A stretch of DNA of 64,000 nt from Oceanospirillaceae bacterium. GTDB lineage: Bacteria > Pseudomonadota > Gammaproteobacteria > Pseudomonadales > Balneatricaceae. The position numbers and the translations under genes are program-made. This document shows, one piece after another, positions 8,994 to 17,722 of the stretch (the first letter of the stretch is position 1; the number at the start of each line of letters is the position of its first letter). The DNA lies in the NCBI GenBank assembly GCA_013215505.1, contig JABSQZ010000016.1, positions 91,314-155,313 of the forward strand. Reading direction: 5' to 3'. The notes under the pieces were generated by a model that did not search any database, was not told the origin of the DNA, and was given only the letters and a program-made list of their open reading frames with translations.

Positions 8994-10361
8994 CTACGCG
9001 CGCTCAAATCCGCGCGCGACTTCCCAGTCTGTGACTTGCTTATCGTATTGGCGCTGCTCCCAGCGAGCGGCATGCACGTAGTGATCAATCACATCACTAC
9101 CGAATGCTTCACGCAGCATAGTTGATTGATCAAGTTTCTCAGTCGCCTCGCGCAAGGTGTTTGGCACTTCACGAATGTCCTGGCCGCCATAGGCATTGCC
9201 AACGAATTCAGTTTCTAATTCAAGTTGCTGCTCAATCCCCGCCATGCCCGCTGCCAGCTGACCGGCCAGCGCCAAATACGGATTGAGGTCTGCACCACCA
9301 ATACGGCACTCTATACGGATGGCTTTAGTATTGGCACCGCATAAACGAAACCCAGCGGTGCGATTATCCAAACTCCAGATGGCCTTGGTCGGCGCAAAAG
9401 TCCCCTCGCAGAAGCGCTTGTAGGAATTGACGTAAGGTGCCAAAAAGCAGGTGACGTCATCGGCGTGGGCCAGCAGCCCGGCCAGATAGTGGCACATCAT
9501 CTGTGACATTCCGTGTTCGCGACTCTCGTCTAAAAATAACGGCTGCCCTTCCAGGCTCCACATGGATTGATGCACGTGAGATGAACTTCCCGCCGAGTTG
9601 TTATCCCACTTCGCCATGAAAGTCACAGCCTTACCGTGCCCCCAGGCAATTTCTTTACAGGCATTCTTAACGATTGAATGGTGATCTGCAGTGGTCAAAG
9701 CCTTGTCGTATTTGATATTGATCTCTGCTTGCCCCGCCGAGGCCTCGCCCTTTGAGCACTCCACCGGAATTCCCGCACCGTATACGCCGTTGCGCATGGC
9801 GCGTATAACAACCTCTTCTTTGGTGGTCTGGAATATGTGGTAGTCTTCGTTGTAATTACTCGCCAGTGGCATGCCCCGGTAGCCAGCCTGGCAGGCTTCT
9901 GCATAGCTTTGATCAAACAGGAAAAACTCAAGTTCTGTGGCCATCATAGGCTGAATACCTAAGTCGACAAAACGCTCAATTTGCTTGCGTAGAATAGCCC
10001 TTGGAGAGTGCGCTATAGGCTGATAGTCATGATGATCCAATACATCGCAAAGCACTAGCGCTGTGCCTTCCAGCCAGGGAACCCGACGCAAGGTACTCAA
10101 GTCTGGCTTCATCACATAATCGCCGTAACCGGCTTTCCAACCGGTGGATTTATAGCCCTCTACCGTTGCCATTTCTAAATCGGTGGCTAACAGATAGTTA
10201 CACGAATGCGTTTCATCGTAAGCATTGTTAATAAAATAATCGGCATGAAAACGCTTGCCCATCAAGCGGCCCTGCATATCAACCATACAGGCCAATACAG
10301 TATCGATTGTGCCGGCTGCAAATTCTTCTTCTAAGTGCTCTAATGTCAGCATTTTACGCAT
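8994..10361 (-). CDS. Glutamine synthetase-family gamma-glutamyl ligase (PuuA-like)
   Basis: This 455-residue protein has the glutamine synthetase beta-grasp and catalytic domains. MMATELEFFLFD carries the metal-binding glutamates, NNSAGSSSHVHQSMW the conserved histidine, and TFAPTKAIWSLDNRTAGFR and IECRIGGADLNPYLALAG the ATP and glutamate contacts. The divergent N terminus and the genomic setting fit the PuuA/IpuC type, which couple glutamate through its gamma carboxyl to an amine, rather than a housekeeping GlnA. The neighbours are an aldehyde dehydrogenase, an alcohol dehydrogenase and a hydrolase that could release glutamate again. The amine could be ethanolamine, an amino alcohol or a polyamine; none can be proved from sequence. 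Confidence 0.85.
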   Translation of the reverse strand: MRKMLTLEHLEEEFAAGTIDTVLACMVDMQGRLMGKRFHADYFINNAYDETHSCNYLLATDLEMATVEGYKSTGWKAGYGDYVMKPDLSTLRRVPWLEGTALVLCDVLDHHDYQPIAHSPRAILRKQIERFVDLGIQPMMATELEFFLFDQSYAEACQAGYRGMPLASNYNEDYHIFQTTKEEVVIRAMRNGVYGAGIPVECSKGEASAGQAEINIKYDKALTTADHHSIVKNACKEIAWGHGKAVTFMAKWDNNSAGSSSHVHQSMWSLEGQPLFLDESREHGMSQMMCHYLAGLLAHADDVTCFLAPYVNSYKRFCEGTFAPTKAIWSLDNRTAGFRLCGANTKAIRIECRIGGADLNPYLALAGQLAAGMAGIEQQLELETEFVGNAYGGQDIREVPNTLREATEKLDQSTMLREAFGSDVIDHYVHAARWEQRQYDKQVTDWEVARGFERA

Positions 10362-10411
10362 TACAAATCCTCTCTATAACTTTAGCTTTTACCTCTAACG
10401 GAGGTTGGGTG

Positions 10412-11161
10412 CTAGTTCTTAAAACTGTTAAAGGTATCGGCTATCAACCGTGCCCATTGTGTAACGCCCGCTGCTGTTAATAGCAGGTCATTACGTATTT
10501 CCAGCATGATACTGGCCAATTGATGCTCTTCTGCGTGGCGGGTTACCAAGTGCAATACTGGGTCCGATGGTCCATAGGGCTCATTGATACGAATATCGTA
10601 AGCCTTATTTTTTCGAGCTTGTTGATAAAACGCATCGGCAAAAGGATTATCTGTATCGGAAATGATTCCCAGCTGTACAGTGCGCTGTCTGCCCAAAAAA
10701 ATAGGTGTAAAACTATGAATGCTCATCACAATGGTATTTCTACCGGCCGCTTTACGAGCGGCTATTTGAGCGCTGATTGCATTGTGAAAAGGCTCATAGA
10801 TTCGCTCTACCCGATATTCTCTAGCCTCGACACTAAGGCCTAGATTGCCTTTGATTTCTGTTTCTTCACTGAGCTGTGGTACTGCACTGGCCTCGTTGGG
10901 CGGCCGATTACAGTCATACAGCAAACGTGAGTAACGCTGTACTACCAGAGCGGCATCCAGAGAGTCACTCAACGCTCGGGCCAATTCTGCCGCGCCTATA
11001 TCCCAACCAATATGGCTGAGTCTCTGTGCCTCACTCAGGCCGAGGTTGGCAAAACAATCGGGAATAAAATTGCTGGCGTGTTCACACACCAGCAAAACAT
11101 CAGAGGCGCCATCAGAGTTAAGTAGCACCGCGGACGGTTGCTCTAATCCTTGCATAATCAT
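10412..11161 (-). CDS. N-formylglutamate amidohydrolase-family protein
   Basis: This 249-residue protein belongs to the N-formylglutamate amidohydrolase (HutG-like) family of metal-dependent hydrolases. Family sequence includes LLVCEHASNFIP, HIGWDIGAAELARALSD, YSRLLYDCNRPP, IVMSIHSFTPIF and ASIMLEIRNDLL. It is the first gene of the minus-strand operon, with AGGAG upstream of the ATG at 11161; a second ATG lies two codons later. No hut genes are nearby. In this operon a glutamyl-amide hydrolase that cleaves the final gamma-glutamyl product and recovers glutamate is more likely than histidine breakdown, but this is inference. Confidence 0.82.
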   Translation of the reverse strand: MIMQGLEQPSAVLLNSDGASDVLLVCEHASNFIPDCFANLGLSEAQRLSHIGWDIGAAELARALSDSLDAALVVQRYSRLLYDCNRPPNEASAVPQLSEETEIKGNLGLSVEAREYRVERIYEPFHNAISAQIAARKAAGRNTIVMSIHSFTPIFLGRQRTVQLGIISDTDNPFADAFYQQARKNKAYDIRINEPYGPSDPVLHLVTRHAEEHQLASIMLEIRNDLLLTAAGVTQWARLIADTFNSFKN

Positions 11162-11270
11162 GCCGCAAGCACTCCTATTTCTCTCGGTTGAAAAATCAAC
11201 ATTATTAGTTGTCCAAAATCAATTCAGCTAGCCACAATATCAGTTGTGGAAATGCCACAAACAGGAATAA

Positions 11271-12062
11271 TTAGTCAGAGTTGAGCAATTTTAAGAGCGA
11301 CTGGTGCAGTTCAGGAGTTGCAGCTGAAAGCACATCTCCTTTAGAGTGCATATCAAGCTTATTGCCCTGCCAATCAGTGATAATCCCCCCAGCAGATTGA
11401 ATGACCATGGATAGGGCAAGATAATCATAAGGTTTTAGGTCGTAATCGATGACCGCGTCAATATGGCCTGCTGCAAGTAGCGCATGGGGATAGCAATCAT
11501 AGCCAAATCGTCGCACTTTTCCGGTTGTCAGTAGTCGGCTAAGCTTTTCGGGGTGTTCGCTGAGTAATTTTTCACCTTCATTGATGGAGAGCAGGCAATC
11601 ATCGATATTAATTTGGTCTGAGACTTTGATAGGCTTGCCATTGCAGGTAGCAGGCAAGCCTACACCGCCACTGTAAACCTCGTTTAACATTGGCATTGAA
11701 ATGACCCCAGCAGTGGGCACACCAGCTTGTACATAGGCGAGCAACATACCGAACAGTGGATTTCCCAAAACGAAGGATCGGGTACCATCGATAGGATCGA
11801 TTACCCAGAGGTTATGGTTAGTTTTCCCGTCGGTTCCACTCTCTTCTCCCAGTATGCCATCCTCTGGGTATTTTGCTGAAATTGCTTTTTTTAGTTCACT
11901 TTCTATTAGTTGATCAATGACAGTGACAGGGCTCTCATCAGTTTTGAAGCTGACCTGGGTTGGCTGTCGAAAATATTGGCGAGCCAGCACTGCCGCTTCA
12001 TCTGCCCAATGTTGGCAATCGGCAAGAATCTCTAAGTAGTTGCTATTGTTCGTGCTTGTCAT
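11271..12062 (-). CDS. Inositol-monophosphatase-family phosphatase (HisN/SuhB-like)
   Basis: This 263-residue Mg-dependent phosphatase of the inositol monophosphatase superfamily carries the three metal-site motifs: DESPVTVIDQL, GILGEESG, and WVIDPIDGTRSFVLGNP with YDLKPYDYLALSMVIQSAGG at the C-terminal site. SFVLGNPLFG resembles HisN-type histidinol-phosphate phosphatases. The ATG at 12062 was chosen over a TTG at 12074 because GGAG sits six bases upstream of it. It is the last gene of an operon with an ABC importer and a DeoR regulator. It may remove phosphate from an imported phosphorylated compound. No his genes are nearby, so a role in histidine synthesis is not indicated. Confidence 0.82.
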   Translation of the reverse strand: MTSTNNSNYLEILADCQHWADEAAVLARQYFRQPTQVSFKTDESPVTVIDQLIESELKKAISAKYPEDGILGEESGTDGKTNHNLWVIDPIDGTRSFVLGNPLFGMLLAYVQAGVPTAGVISMPMLNEVYSGGVGLPATCNGKPIKVSDQINIDDCLLSINEGEKLLSEHPEKLSRLLTTGKVRRFGYDCYPHALLAAGHIDAVIDYDLKPYDYLALSMVIQSAGGIITDWQGNKLDMHSKGDVLSAATPELHQSLLKLLNSD

Positions 12063-12114
12063 TTGTAACTCCAATTATCTGTATTCATACTGGGGGCGGT
12101 ATAGTCACTGTCGT

Positions 12115-12882
12115 TTATTTATCGGTAACTATTTCAACACCGGCCCTGGTAAAAGGCTCTATCTGGTCTGGCTTCGCTAAATGATCCGTTACCAAATAGT
12201 CGATATCACGGGTTTTAGCAAAACGAACACGGCTGGTAGTGCCGAACTTAGTTCGATCACACAAGAGCACGTTTTGACGTGCTTGAGAGATCATTGTCCT
12301 GGCAATTTCGGCCTCTTTTAATGCAAACGAAAACATCCCTTCTTCTGCGTGTACCGCCACCGGACCGATAAATGCCAAGTCGACATTAAAGCGCCTGATT
12401 TCCGATAAAGTGAGTTCGCCATAGGTTGCCGGTACATCTGAAACTATCTGTCCACCCAGTAAGATAAGGTCTATGTCACTGCCGCTGGATTTGATGGTTT
12501 GCGCAATCTCGATTGAGTTAGTGATCAGCATAATTCCCGATAGCTTTGCCAGTGACTGGCCGAAAACTGTGGTCGTGGTACCCGCATCAACAAAAATAGA
12601 GCTGCCGGGTGGAATTAAAGTGACCGCTTTTCGAGCAATACCTTGTTTGGCTCGTATTTGCTCATCTCTGCGGTTTTCAAAAGGCGCTTCATGTCCTCTA
12701 TTGGGTAAAACCGCGCCGCCATGCACTCGGTCAATCAGACCTTTGTTGTCCAGTTCTAGTAAGTCACGGCGCACAGTTTCGCGAGAGACCTCCAATAGCC
12801 CAGCAAGATCATTTGCACTGACTAACTGGTTACCGCTTAACATCGAGAGAATGCGCTGATGTCGCTCCTTCGGCCACATCAT
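12115..12882 (-). CDS. DeoR-family transcriptional regulator
   Basis: This 255-residue regulator has the DeoR N-terminal helix-turn-helix (VSANDLAGLLEVSRETVRRD, then GLIDRVHGGAV). The C-terminal sugar-phosphate-sensing domain, related to ribose-5-phosphate isomerase, includes FVDAGTTTTVFGQ, LILLGGQIVSD, DLAFIGPVAVHAEEGMFSF and LLCDRTKFG. DeoR proteins typically repress sugar or polyol catabolism and respond to a phosphorylated intermediate. Its start codon overlaps the stop of the upstream permease gene (ATGA), so it is translated with the transporter. This points to control of uptake of a phosphorylated or phosphorylatable compound, with three phased TTTGTG repeats upstream of the operon as possible operators. 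Confidence 0.88.
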   Translation of the reverse strand: MMWPKERHQRILSMLSGNQLVSANDLAGLLEVSRETVRRDLLELDNKGLIDRVHGGAVLPNRGHEAPFENRRDEQIRAKQGIARKAVTLIPPGSSIFVDAGTTTTVFGQSLAKLSGIMLITNSIEIAQTIKSSGSDIDLILLGGQIVSDVPATYGELTLSEIRRFNVDLAFIGPVAVHAEEGMFSFALKEAEIARTMISQARQNVLLCDRTKFGTTSRVRFAKTRDIDYLVTDHLAKPDQIEPFTRAGVEIVTDK

Positions 12883-14540
12883 GCAGATCCAGTGGAGCGT
12901 TTAGATTGAATGGATAGTATTAATTTCATAATACCTAGTGCAAGAGCGACAACCGCCATTACACAAGTAGAGAAAGCTGCCGCTTGAGAAGTTAATCCCG
13001 CGTCGTCCAGGCGCATAATTGTCACAGCGGCAACATTAAGTTGCGGTGTGGTTAAAAACACCACTGCTGATAGTGTCACCATTGAGCGCATGAAAAGGAA
13101 AAAGAACACGGCCACTAGCATCGGAGAAACGAAGGGGGCGATGACGTTGATAGCAGTGCTACCTAATCCAGCCCCTAGAGAACCAGAGGCCTCTTCGAGC
13201 GCTTTGGGAAATTGACGAAAGCCTGTCATTACGGTCAAAAATGCTTGAGTATGGTAATGATAAAAGTTGATCACGGCAATTAACGTGGCGGTTCCGTATA
13301 ACATGTACAGCGGTGTCGACGTGGAGTTAAATGTTAGGATATAGGCCAGGCCTAAGACGATCCCGGGTACCGCCGCCGGCATAGCTGCCAGTACTTGTAT
13401 CGTCTGGGAAATAGCCGCTGGAAGACGCAGCAGACCGAGGTTTAACATGAAAATTAACAAGGTTCCGCCCACTGCTGCAGCCAGGGAGATCCCAATGGTG
13501 ATCCACAACGAGCTGTAACCACCTGCGGTCGTGATGTCAAAGTGCTTCAAAGTAAAGTCGAAGTTATAGGGCCAAAGTTTGACAAAGCTGGCATAGATGA
13601 CGATAGCAATAACCGCTAAAATCATTCCGACAATAAAGAAACAGACCCCAGCCATGGGAATATCTCTACTCGCCATGAAGCTTGGGACAAAGGGCTGTAT
13701 ATTAGTATTGAGCTGTCCTTTTTGGCGCGCCATGGCCTTGCGCTCTATATAGTAAGACACGACGGTCGGCAACAGCAACATAATGCCCACCACGGCACCC
13801 ATATTGAAATTTCGCAAGCCGACAACTTGAGTATATATTTCTGTCGCCAGTACCGAATAATCCCCGGCGATAACCGCGGCGTTACCAAAGTCGGTGATGG
13901 TCACGATAAACACCACAAAACCGGCATTCAATAGAGCGAAGAAGATAGCGGGCAAGGTCAAGTCGCGAAATTGGCGAGTCGGTTTTGCCCCCATCATTTC
14001 AGCGGCTTCATAGACACGTGCATCCAATAGTACGAGCGACGCGCCAATAATCATAACGACTTGCGGAATCGCATAAAGCGTATTCGCGAGGGTCAGCCCC
14101 CAAAATCCATAAATATCTAATTCGAGGCCGAATACTCGATTAATCACGCCATTGCGCCCTAATAGAAATATCAATCCCAGCGCCTGGATGAGAGAGGGGG
14201 CCAATAGTGGCATGATGATTATCGAGCGTATTATCCACTTGCCACGAAATGAGCAACGGTGTAGTCCGTGAGCTATGATGAAGCCCAAAAAAACACTGAT
14301 GATCATGGTAGTGAAACCCATCAACATAGAATGTCGGGTGGCTCGCCAGAACCCAGAAGAGGCGAGGGTATCAGTATAGTTCTGCAGACCCAGACCACCA
14401 TCGGCTAATGTGATCGAGCGCATGAAGACAGTAAACATTGGGTAGAGGAAAAACAGCGTTAAACCAATTAACGGAATCACCAGACAAGCGATTGTCAGTA
14501 ACTTGTCCCCATCGGGACGTCTTGTGAATACGGAACTCAT
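12879..14540 (-). CDS. ABC transporter permease, two fused permease domains (PhnU2/iron-type)
   Basis: This 553-residue membrane protein has about twelve predicted helices and two binding-protein-dependent transport domains in tandem. Each carries an EAA-type loop: YEAAEMMGAKPTRQFRDLTL in the first half and ALEEASGSLGAGLGSTAINV in the second. Fused permeases of this length are known in ferric-iron (FbpB-like) and putative 2-aminoethylphosphonate (PhnU2-like) importers. It overlaps both neighbours by ATGA junctions, showing tight coupling to the ATPase and the DeoR gene. The DeoR and phosphatase partners favour an organic phosphorylated substrate over ferric iron, but the family alone does not decide. 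Confidence 0.87.
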   Translation of the reverse strand: MSSVFTRRPDGDKLLTIACLVIPLIGLTLFFLYPMFTVFMRSITLADGGLGLQNYTDTLASSGFWRATRHSMLMGFTTMIISVFLGFIIAHGLHRCSFRGKWIIRSIIIMPLLAPSLIQALGLIFLLGRNGVINRVFGLELDIYGFWGLTLANTLYAIPQVVMIIGASLVLLDARVYEAAEMMGAKPTRQFRDLTLPAIFFALLNAGFVVFIVTITDFGNAAVIAGDYSVLATEIYTQVVGLRNFNMGAVVGIMLLLPTVVSYYIERKAMARQKGQLNTNIQPFVPSFMASRDIPMAGVCFFIVGMILAVIAIVIYASFVKLWPYNFDFTLKHFDITTAGGYSSLWITIGISLAAAVGGTLLIFMLNLGLLRLPAAISQTIQVLAAMPAAVPGIVLGLAYILTFNSTSTPLYMLYGTATLIAVINFYHYHTQAFLTVMTGFRQFPKALEEASGSLGAGLGSTAINVIAPFVSPMLVAVFFFLFMRSMVTLSAVVFLTTPQLNVAAVTIMRLDDAGLTSQAAAFSTCVMAVVALALGIMKLILSIQSKRSTGSA

Positions 14541-15565
14541 TCTGCTATCCCTGCCACATCATTTTCCACCCAGATGCAATCTGCAGGGGCAATATCTAGC
14601 GAGACCTTTTGTTTTTCTTTGAGGTCTGTAGCACCATGTACTTCTACTATTAAATTTCCCAGCGGACTAGCCAATTTTATTTTACTCAAATTGCCCAAAA
14701 ATCCGATGGATACTATGCTGGCTTCTCCCTTGGGATTAGCTTCAATGCGTATTGATTCGGGTCGAATGCAGGCATCATATTGATCGTCATCGCCCCCGGG
14801 GCGAGTGCTTAATAATTCTGGCATTATGCTTTTTATCTTTTGAGTACTAATCAAATTGCTGGTCCCCATGAAAGTGGCGACAAAGCGTGTAGCAGGTTTA
14901 TGATACAGTTCATGCGGCGTGCCTGATTGGACAACAACCCCTTGGTTCATACAAATAATTTTATCGGCAAGCGCCAGTGCTTCCTCTTGGTCATGGGTGA
15001 CCATCAATGTCGGGATACCCAGCGATCTCTGTAGCTGATGAATTTCGTCGCGCAATTCTCCACGTACCTGTGCATCAAGTGCTGAGAGTGGTTCATCCAG
15101 TAATAATACCCGGGGATTAACAGCGATAGCACGCGCCAGAGCGACTCGCTGTTGTTGACCACCTGAAAGTTGTCCGGGGATTTTATCCGCGAATTGAGGC
15201 AACTTAATAATATCCAATAATTCACTGACACGAGCACTGATTTGATCGGCGGGTATCTTCCTTATTTTTAAGCCGTAGCCAATGTTTTCAGCTACTGTCA
15301 TGTTAGGAAACAATGAATAAGATTGAAAAACGATCCCAAAATCACGCTTACGTGCCGATATCTTTAACAGTGACTTGCCATTTAGCTGAACGTCACCTTC
15401 ATCTAAGTCCGCCAGGCCAGCAATGATACGTAGCAAGCTGGTTTTGCCACAGCCACTGGGTCCTAGAAGGCAGACAAATTCACCCTTCTCAATTGATATA
15501 GATACATCATTCAACGCTCTGAATGAACCATAGTGTTTGGTTGCGTTGGTAACAGTTAAATACAT
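14537..15565 (-). CDS. ABC transporter ATP-binding protein (PhnT2/FbpC/PotA-like)
   Basis: This 342-residue ATPase drives the importer. Walker A is LLGPSGCGKTSLLRIIAGL, the Q-loop is IVFQSYSLFPNMTVAENIGY, the ABC signature is LSGGQQQRVALARAIA, Walker B is RVLLLDEPLSALD, and the switch histidine is in MVTHDQEEALALADK. The C-terminal 100 residues form a TOBE-like regulatory domain (DACIRPESIRIEANPKGEAS). It lies 129 bp downstream of the binding-protein gene, with a strong hairpin in between, and overlaps the permease by four bases. The best family match by eye is the polyamine/iron/2-aminoethylphosphonate group. Confidence 0.9.
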   Translation of the reverse strand: MYLTVTNATKHYGSFRALNDVSISIEKGEFVCLLGPSGCGKTSLLRIIAGLADLDEGDVQLNGKSLLKISARKRDFGIVFQSYSLFPNMTVAENIGYGLKIRKIPADQISARVSELLDIIKLPQFADKIPGQLSGGQQQRVALARAIAVNPRVLLLDEPLSALDAQVRGELRDEIHQLQRSLGIPTLMVTHDQEEALALADKIICMNQGVVVQSGTPHELYHKPATRFVATFMGTSNLISTQKIKSIMPELLSTRPGGDDDQYDACIRPESIRIEANPKGEASIVSIGFLGNLSKIKLASPLGNLIVEVHGATDLKEKQKVSLDIAPADCIWVENDVAGIAE

Positions 15566-15650
15566 TTTCTAATAACTCGACTAGGTAATATCGGAACACC
15601 GAACAAGAATGAGGTCTGAAGGTTTAGATGATAAAAATAAATATGTGCAT

Positions 15651-15681
15651 ACATGCGGATAGACAATCACTACCCGCATGT
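15651..15681 (-). promoter_or_regulatory. Hairpin between binding-protein and ATPase genes
   Basis: On the minus strand a 12-bp stem (one G-U pair) closes a 7-base loop; the arms are 15651-15662 and 15670-15681. It begins 14 bases after the binding-protein stop codon and has no T-run. Such hairpins in ABC operons stabilise the upstream message or attenuate read-through, giving more binding protein than membrane parts. Confidence 0.5.
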
Positions 15682-15694
15682 CATTTGCTATGGT

Positions 15695-16702
15695 TTATCT
15701 ACCAAATTTTTCGCGCCACTGAGCCTTAATTTCAGTCTGTCTATTTGCAGATTCAACGAAATTAACTTGCGCAAGGATGGTGCTTAAATCAGCGGGAAGA
15801 CCCGATAGTTTCGCCGCTTCAGACTGTTTCACATTAGGTACAGTGATTAATGCCTTAAATTGACCAAACAGTGAAATTGCACTATCCGACATGCTCCATT
15901 CTAAGAAGCGCTTTGCCGCCGGCTTGTTTTTACTACTGGATAGCAGAGCAGAAGCTTCCAATTCATAACCTACGCCACCTTTGGGAAATACCATTGCCAA
16001 CGGGTAGCCATCCTCGATTGAATTCATAGCCGTTAAAGCGACAGAGACACCGACGACATATTCACCGGTACGTGCCATTTTACAAGGCTTTGACCCTGAC
16101 GAAGTATATTGCGCCATGTTGGCATCAACGTCCTGAAGTTGTGCCCAACCTTTTTCAAGACCCATTGATTGCAACACTGCATTTACGTGTAAATAGCCAG
16201 TACCAGACGAGTTAGGATCCGGCATAACTACCTCTCCTTTAAACTCTGGTTTTGCTAAATCGGCCCAGCTTTGTGGCATGCTTAAGCCTTTCTGTTTTAG
16301 GCGTTCTGTATTTACACAGAATGCGCCCATGTAGCCCATCTGCGAAAACCAACGATCTTTGGCATCGCGAAATTCAGGGGCAAGTTTTTCGGCTCCCTGC
16401 ACTTTGACAGGTTCAAGTAATTTAAGAATCTGAGGGTCCATCATAGCGGTGACTGCCCAACCCCAGATTACATCTGCTTGTGGGTTGCCTGCTTCCGCTA
16501 ATAGACGTGCACCTAGCTTGCCGGTAGAGAGACGAAGTACATTGATATCAATATCTGGCATTTCTTTCTCGGCAGCCTTTACATACACAGCAATCTCTTC
16601 TTCTTCAAGAGAAGTGTATAAGGTAAGGGATTCTGAGTATGCGGCAGAGGCTGTACCTAAAAGAATCATCGAGGTTGTGAGTTTAGCTATTATTTTTTTC
16701 AT
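15695..16702 (-). CDS. Periplasmic ABC substrate-binding protein (iron/2-aminoethylphosphonate type)
   Basis: This 335-residue secreted protein has a clear signal peptide: MKKIIAKL, then a hydrophobic core, then SAAYSES at the likely cleavage site near residue 23. The body matches the FbpA/AfuA/PhnS2-type binding proteins (LTLYTSLEEEEIAVYVKAAE, ADVIWGWAVTAMMD, PDPNSSGTGYLHVNAVLQSM, FPKGGVGYELEASALL). It is the first gene of the operon importer, DeoR regulator, phosphatase. The typical iron-ligand tyrosine pair near the C terminus of FbpA is not evident, which speaks for an organic substrate. Alternatives are ferric iron, thiamine or spermidine-like ligands. Confidence 0.85.
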   Translation of the reverse strand: MKKIIAKLTTSMILLGTASAAYSESLTLYTSLEEEEIAVYVKAAEKEMPDIDINVLRLSTGKLGARLLAEAGNPQADVIWGWAVTAMMDPQILKLLEPVKVQGAEKLAPEFRDAKDRWFSQMGYMGAFCVNTERLKQKGLSMPQSWADLAKPEFKGEVVMPDPNSSGTGYLHVNAVLQSMGLEKGWAQLQDVDANMAQYTSSGSKPCKMARTGEYVVGVSVALTAMNSIEDGYPLAMVFPKGGVGYELEASALLSSSKNKPAAKRFLEWSMSDSAISLFGQFKALITVPNVKQSEAAKLSGLPADLSTILAQVNFVESANRQTEIKAQWREKFGR

Positions 16703-16811
16703 CTCTTTTCTTCACTCTATGTTGTTGTGGGGCATGTTTAGATTATACAAACGAGCACTGGGCCCTGAGGCTACCTAATCAAGAGATCGTACTTTCTCAA
16801 GACAATGTGTA

Positions 16812-16837
16812 TTTGTGTGTGTTTGTGTAAATTTGTG
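16812..16837. promoter_or_regulatory. Three TTTGTG direct repeats at 10-bp period
   Basis: TTTGTG occurs at 16812, 16822 and 16832, exactly one helical turn apart, about 110-135 bp upstream of the ABC operon's first start codon. On the operon's own strand they read CACAAA. Helically phased repeats of this kind are typical of regulator binding sites; the co-transcribed DeoR protein is the natural candidate. Confidence 0.4.
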
Positions 16838-17300
16838 CTTTTAACAACCGAACGATATCAATAATACAAATAATTGTCTAGTCAATAATTGGGTTGGTAT
16901 GGCTTTTGGCTGAAATATATTTAAGATTCAAAATACTGGATAGACAATATCTGGTTAAAGTATAGTCAATAGTGGCTAGAGTCCGATCTATGGATGCCAT
17001 TCTAGATAAGGTGCATCAGTATTCGCGATACAAGATTGATGACAGATAACAGGTATAATACTTGCAGCGGAGCCAACGGATAATGATAAAAATAAGCAGT
17101 CAGATATGACTGAGAGTGGAACTTAGCTAATTTAGTTAATCATGATTGGTGCGGTAATCGGGGCATTTGCCTCTATTGGTGATTGTGAAAACGGACTAGG
17201 TGTTACCCCGACAATGCAGCAACTGCCTTATCGATGTTGATTTGGGGGGTATCGGAGTGGCATGCTAACTTTGGCCAATGATTAGTTTGTGTGGTGGTTA

Positions 17301-17405
17301 ATGTCAGGGCATATTTTGGGTGGTGCCACAGCGACACCCTTTGCTCAGAAATACCCGGAATTTGTCTTGGGCTCTAGTAATGTTGAAGGCCTTTTTAGTT
17401 TGTAA
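17301..17405 (+). pseudogene. Possible remnant of an alpha/beta hydrolase
   Basis: The short frame reads MSGHILGGATATPFAQKYPE and then FVLGSSNVEG before a stop. It resembles the nucleophile elbow of alpha/beta hydrolases (GHSLGG followed by a helix ending FAxKYPE), with Ile in place of the catalytic Ser. Upstream and downstream sequence is broken by stops in all frames. I infer a decayed gene; the match is by eye and short. Confidence 0.3.
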
Positions 17406-17722
17406 GATAGGTTTGGTTATCAATAGATAACTCAGTTACCAGAGCTATAATCGGCGTCAGAATAGCAGCAAATAAAAGCTGACCCTCAGTGATTTCTGGG
17501 TGACTGCAATAATTATATTAATACCCAGCGCAGAACTTAAGCGCATGCTATTTTTACTGCATAAGAGCGACGCTATAGGTCTGTCAGCTGATGACAGAAG
17601 GAATGAGCGTTGATAAATAACTGGCAGGGGAAAACACAGCGACTGTTGTCGGTTTTTGCTATCCAAGTAGAGTAAGTTCCGCTAGCCGGCAGATCCCCTA
17701 ATTCTCAATTTTTTGGAGTTAC

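Larger units (their letters stand above)
16703..17722. other. Long intergenic region with operon promoter zone and a decayed reading frame
   Basis: This 1-kb stretch holds no intact gene. Near the ABC operon it contains the phased TTTGTG repeats at 16812-16837. Around 17301-17405 it holds a short remnant that looks like an alpha/beta hydrolase fragment. The remainder shows frequent stops in all frames. Confidence 0.6.

Noticed and set aside
12879..16702. Operon as a plain ferric-iron importer
   Set aside because: The family would allow it, but DeoR and phosphatase genes in the same operon and lack of an evident C-terminal tyrosine pair in the binding protein make an organic substrate more likely.
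17457..17666. A 69-residue minus-strand frame in the gap before the GNAT gene
   Set aside because: No ribosome-binding site, no family and no conserved pattern; the region looks decayed.
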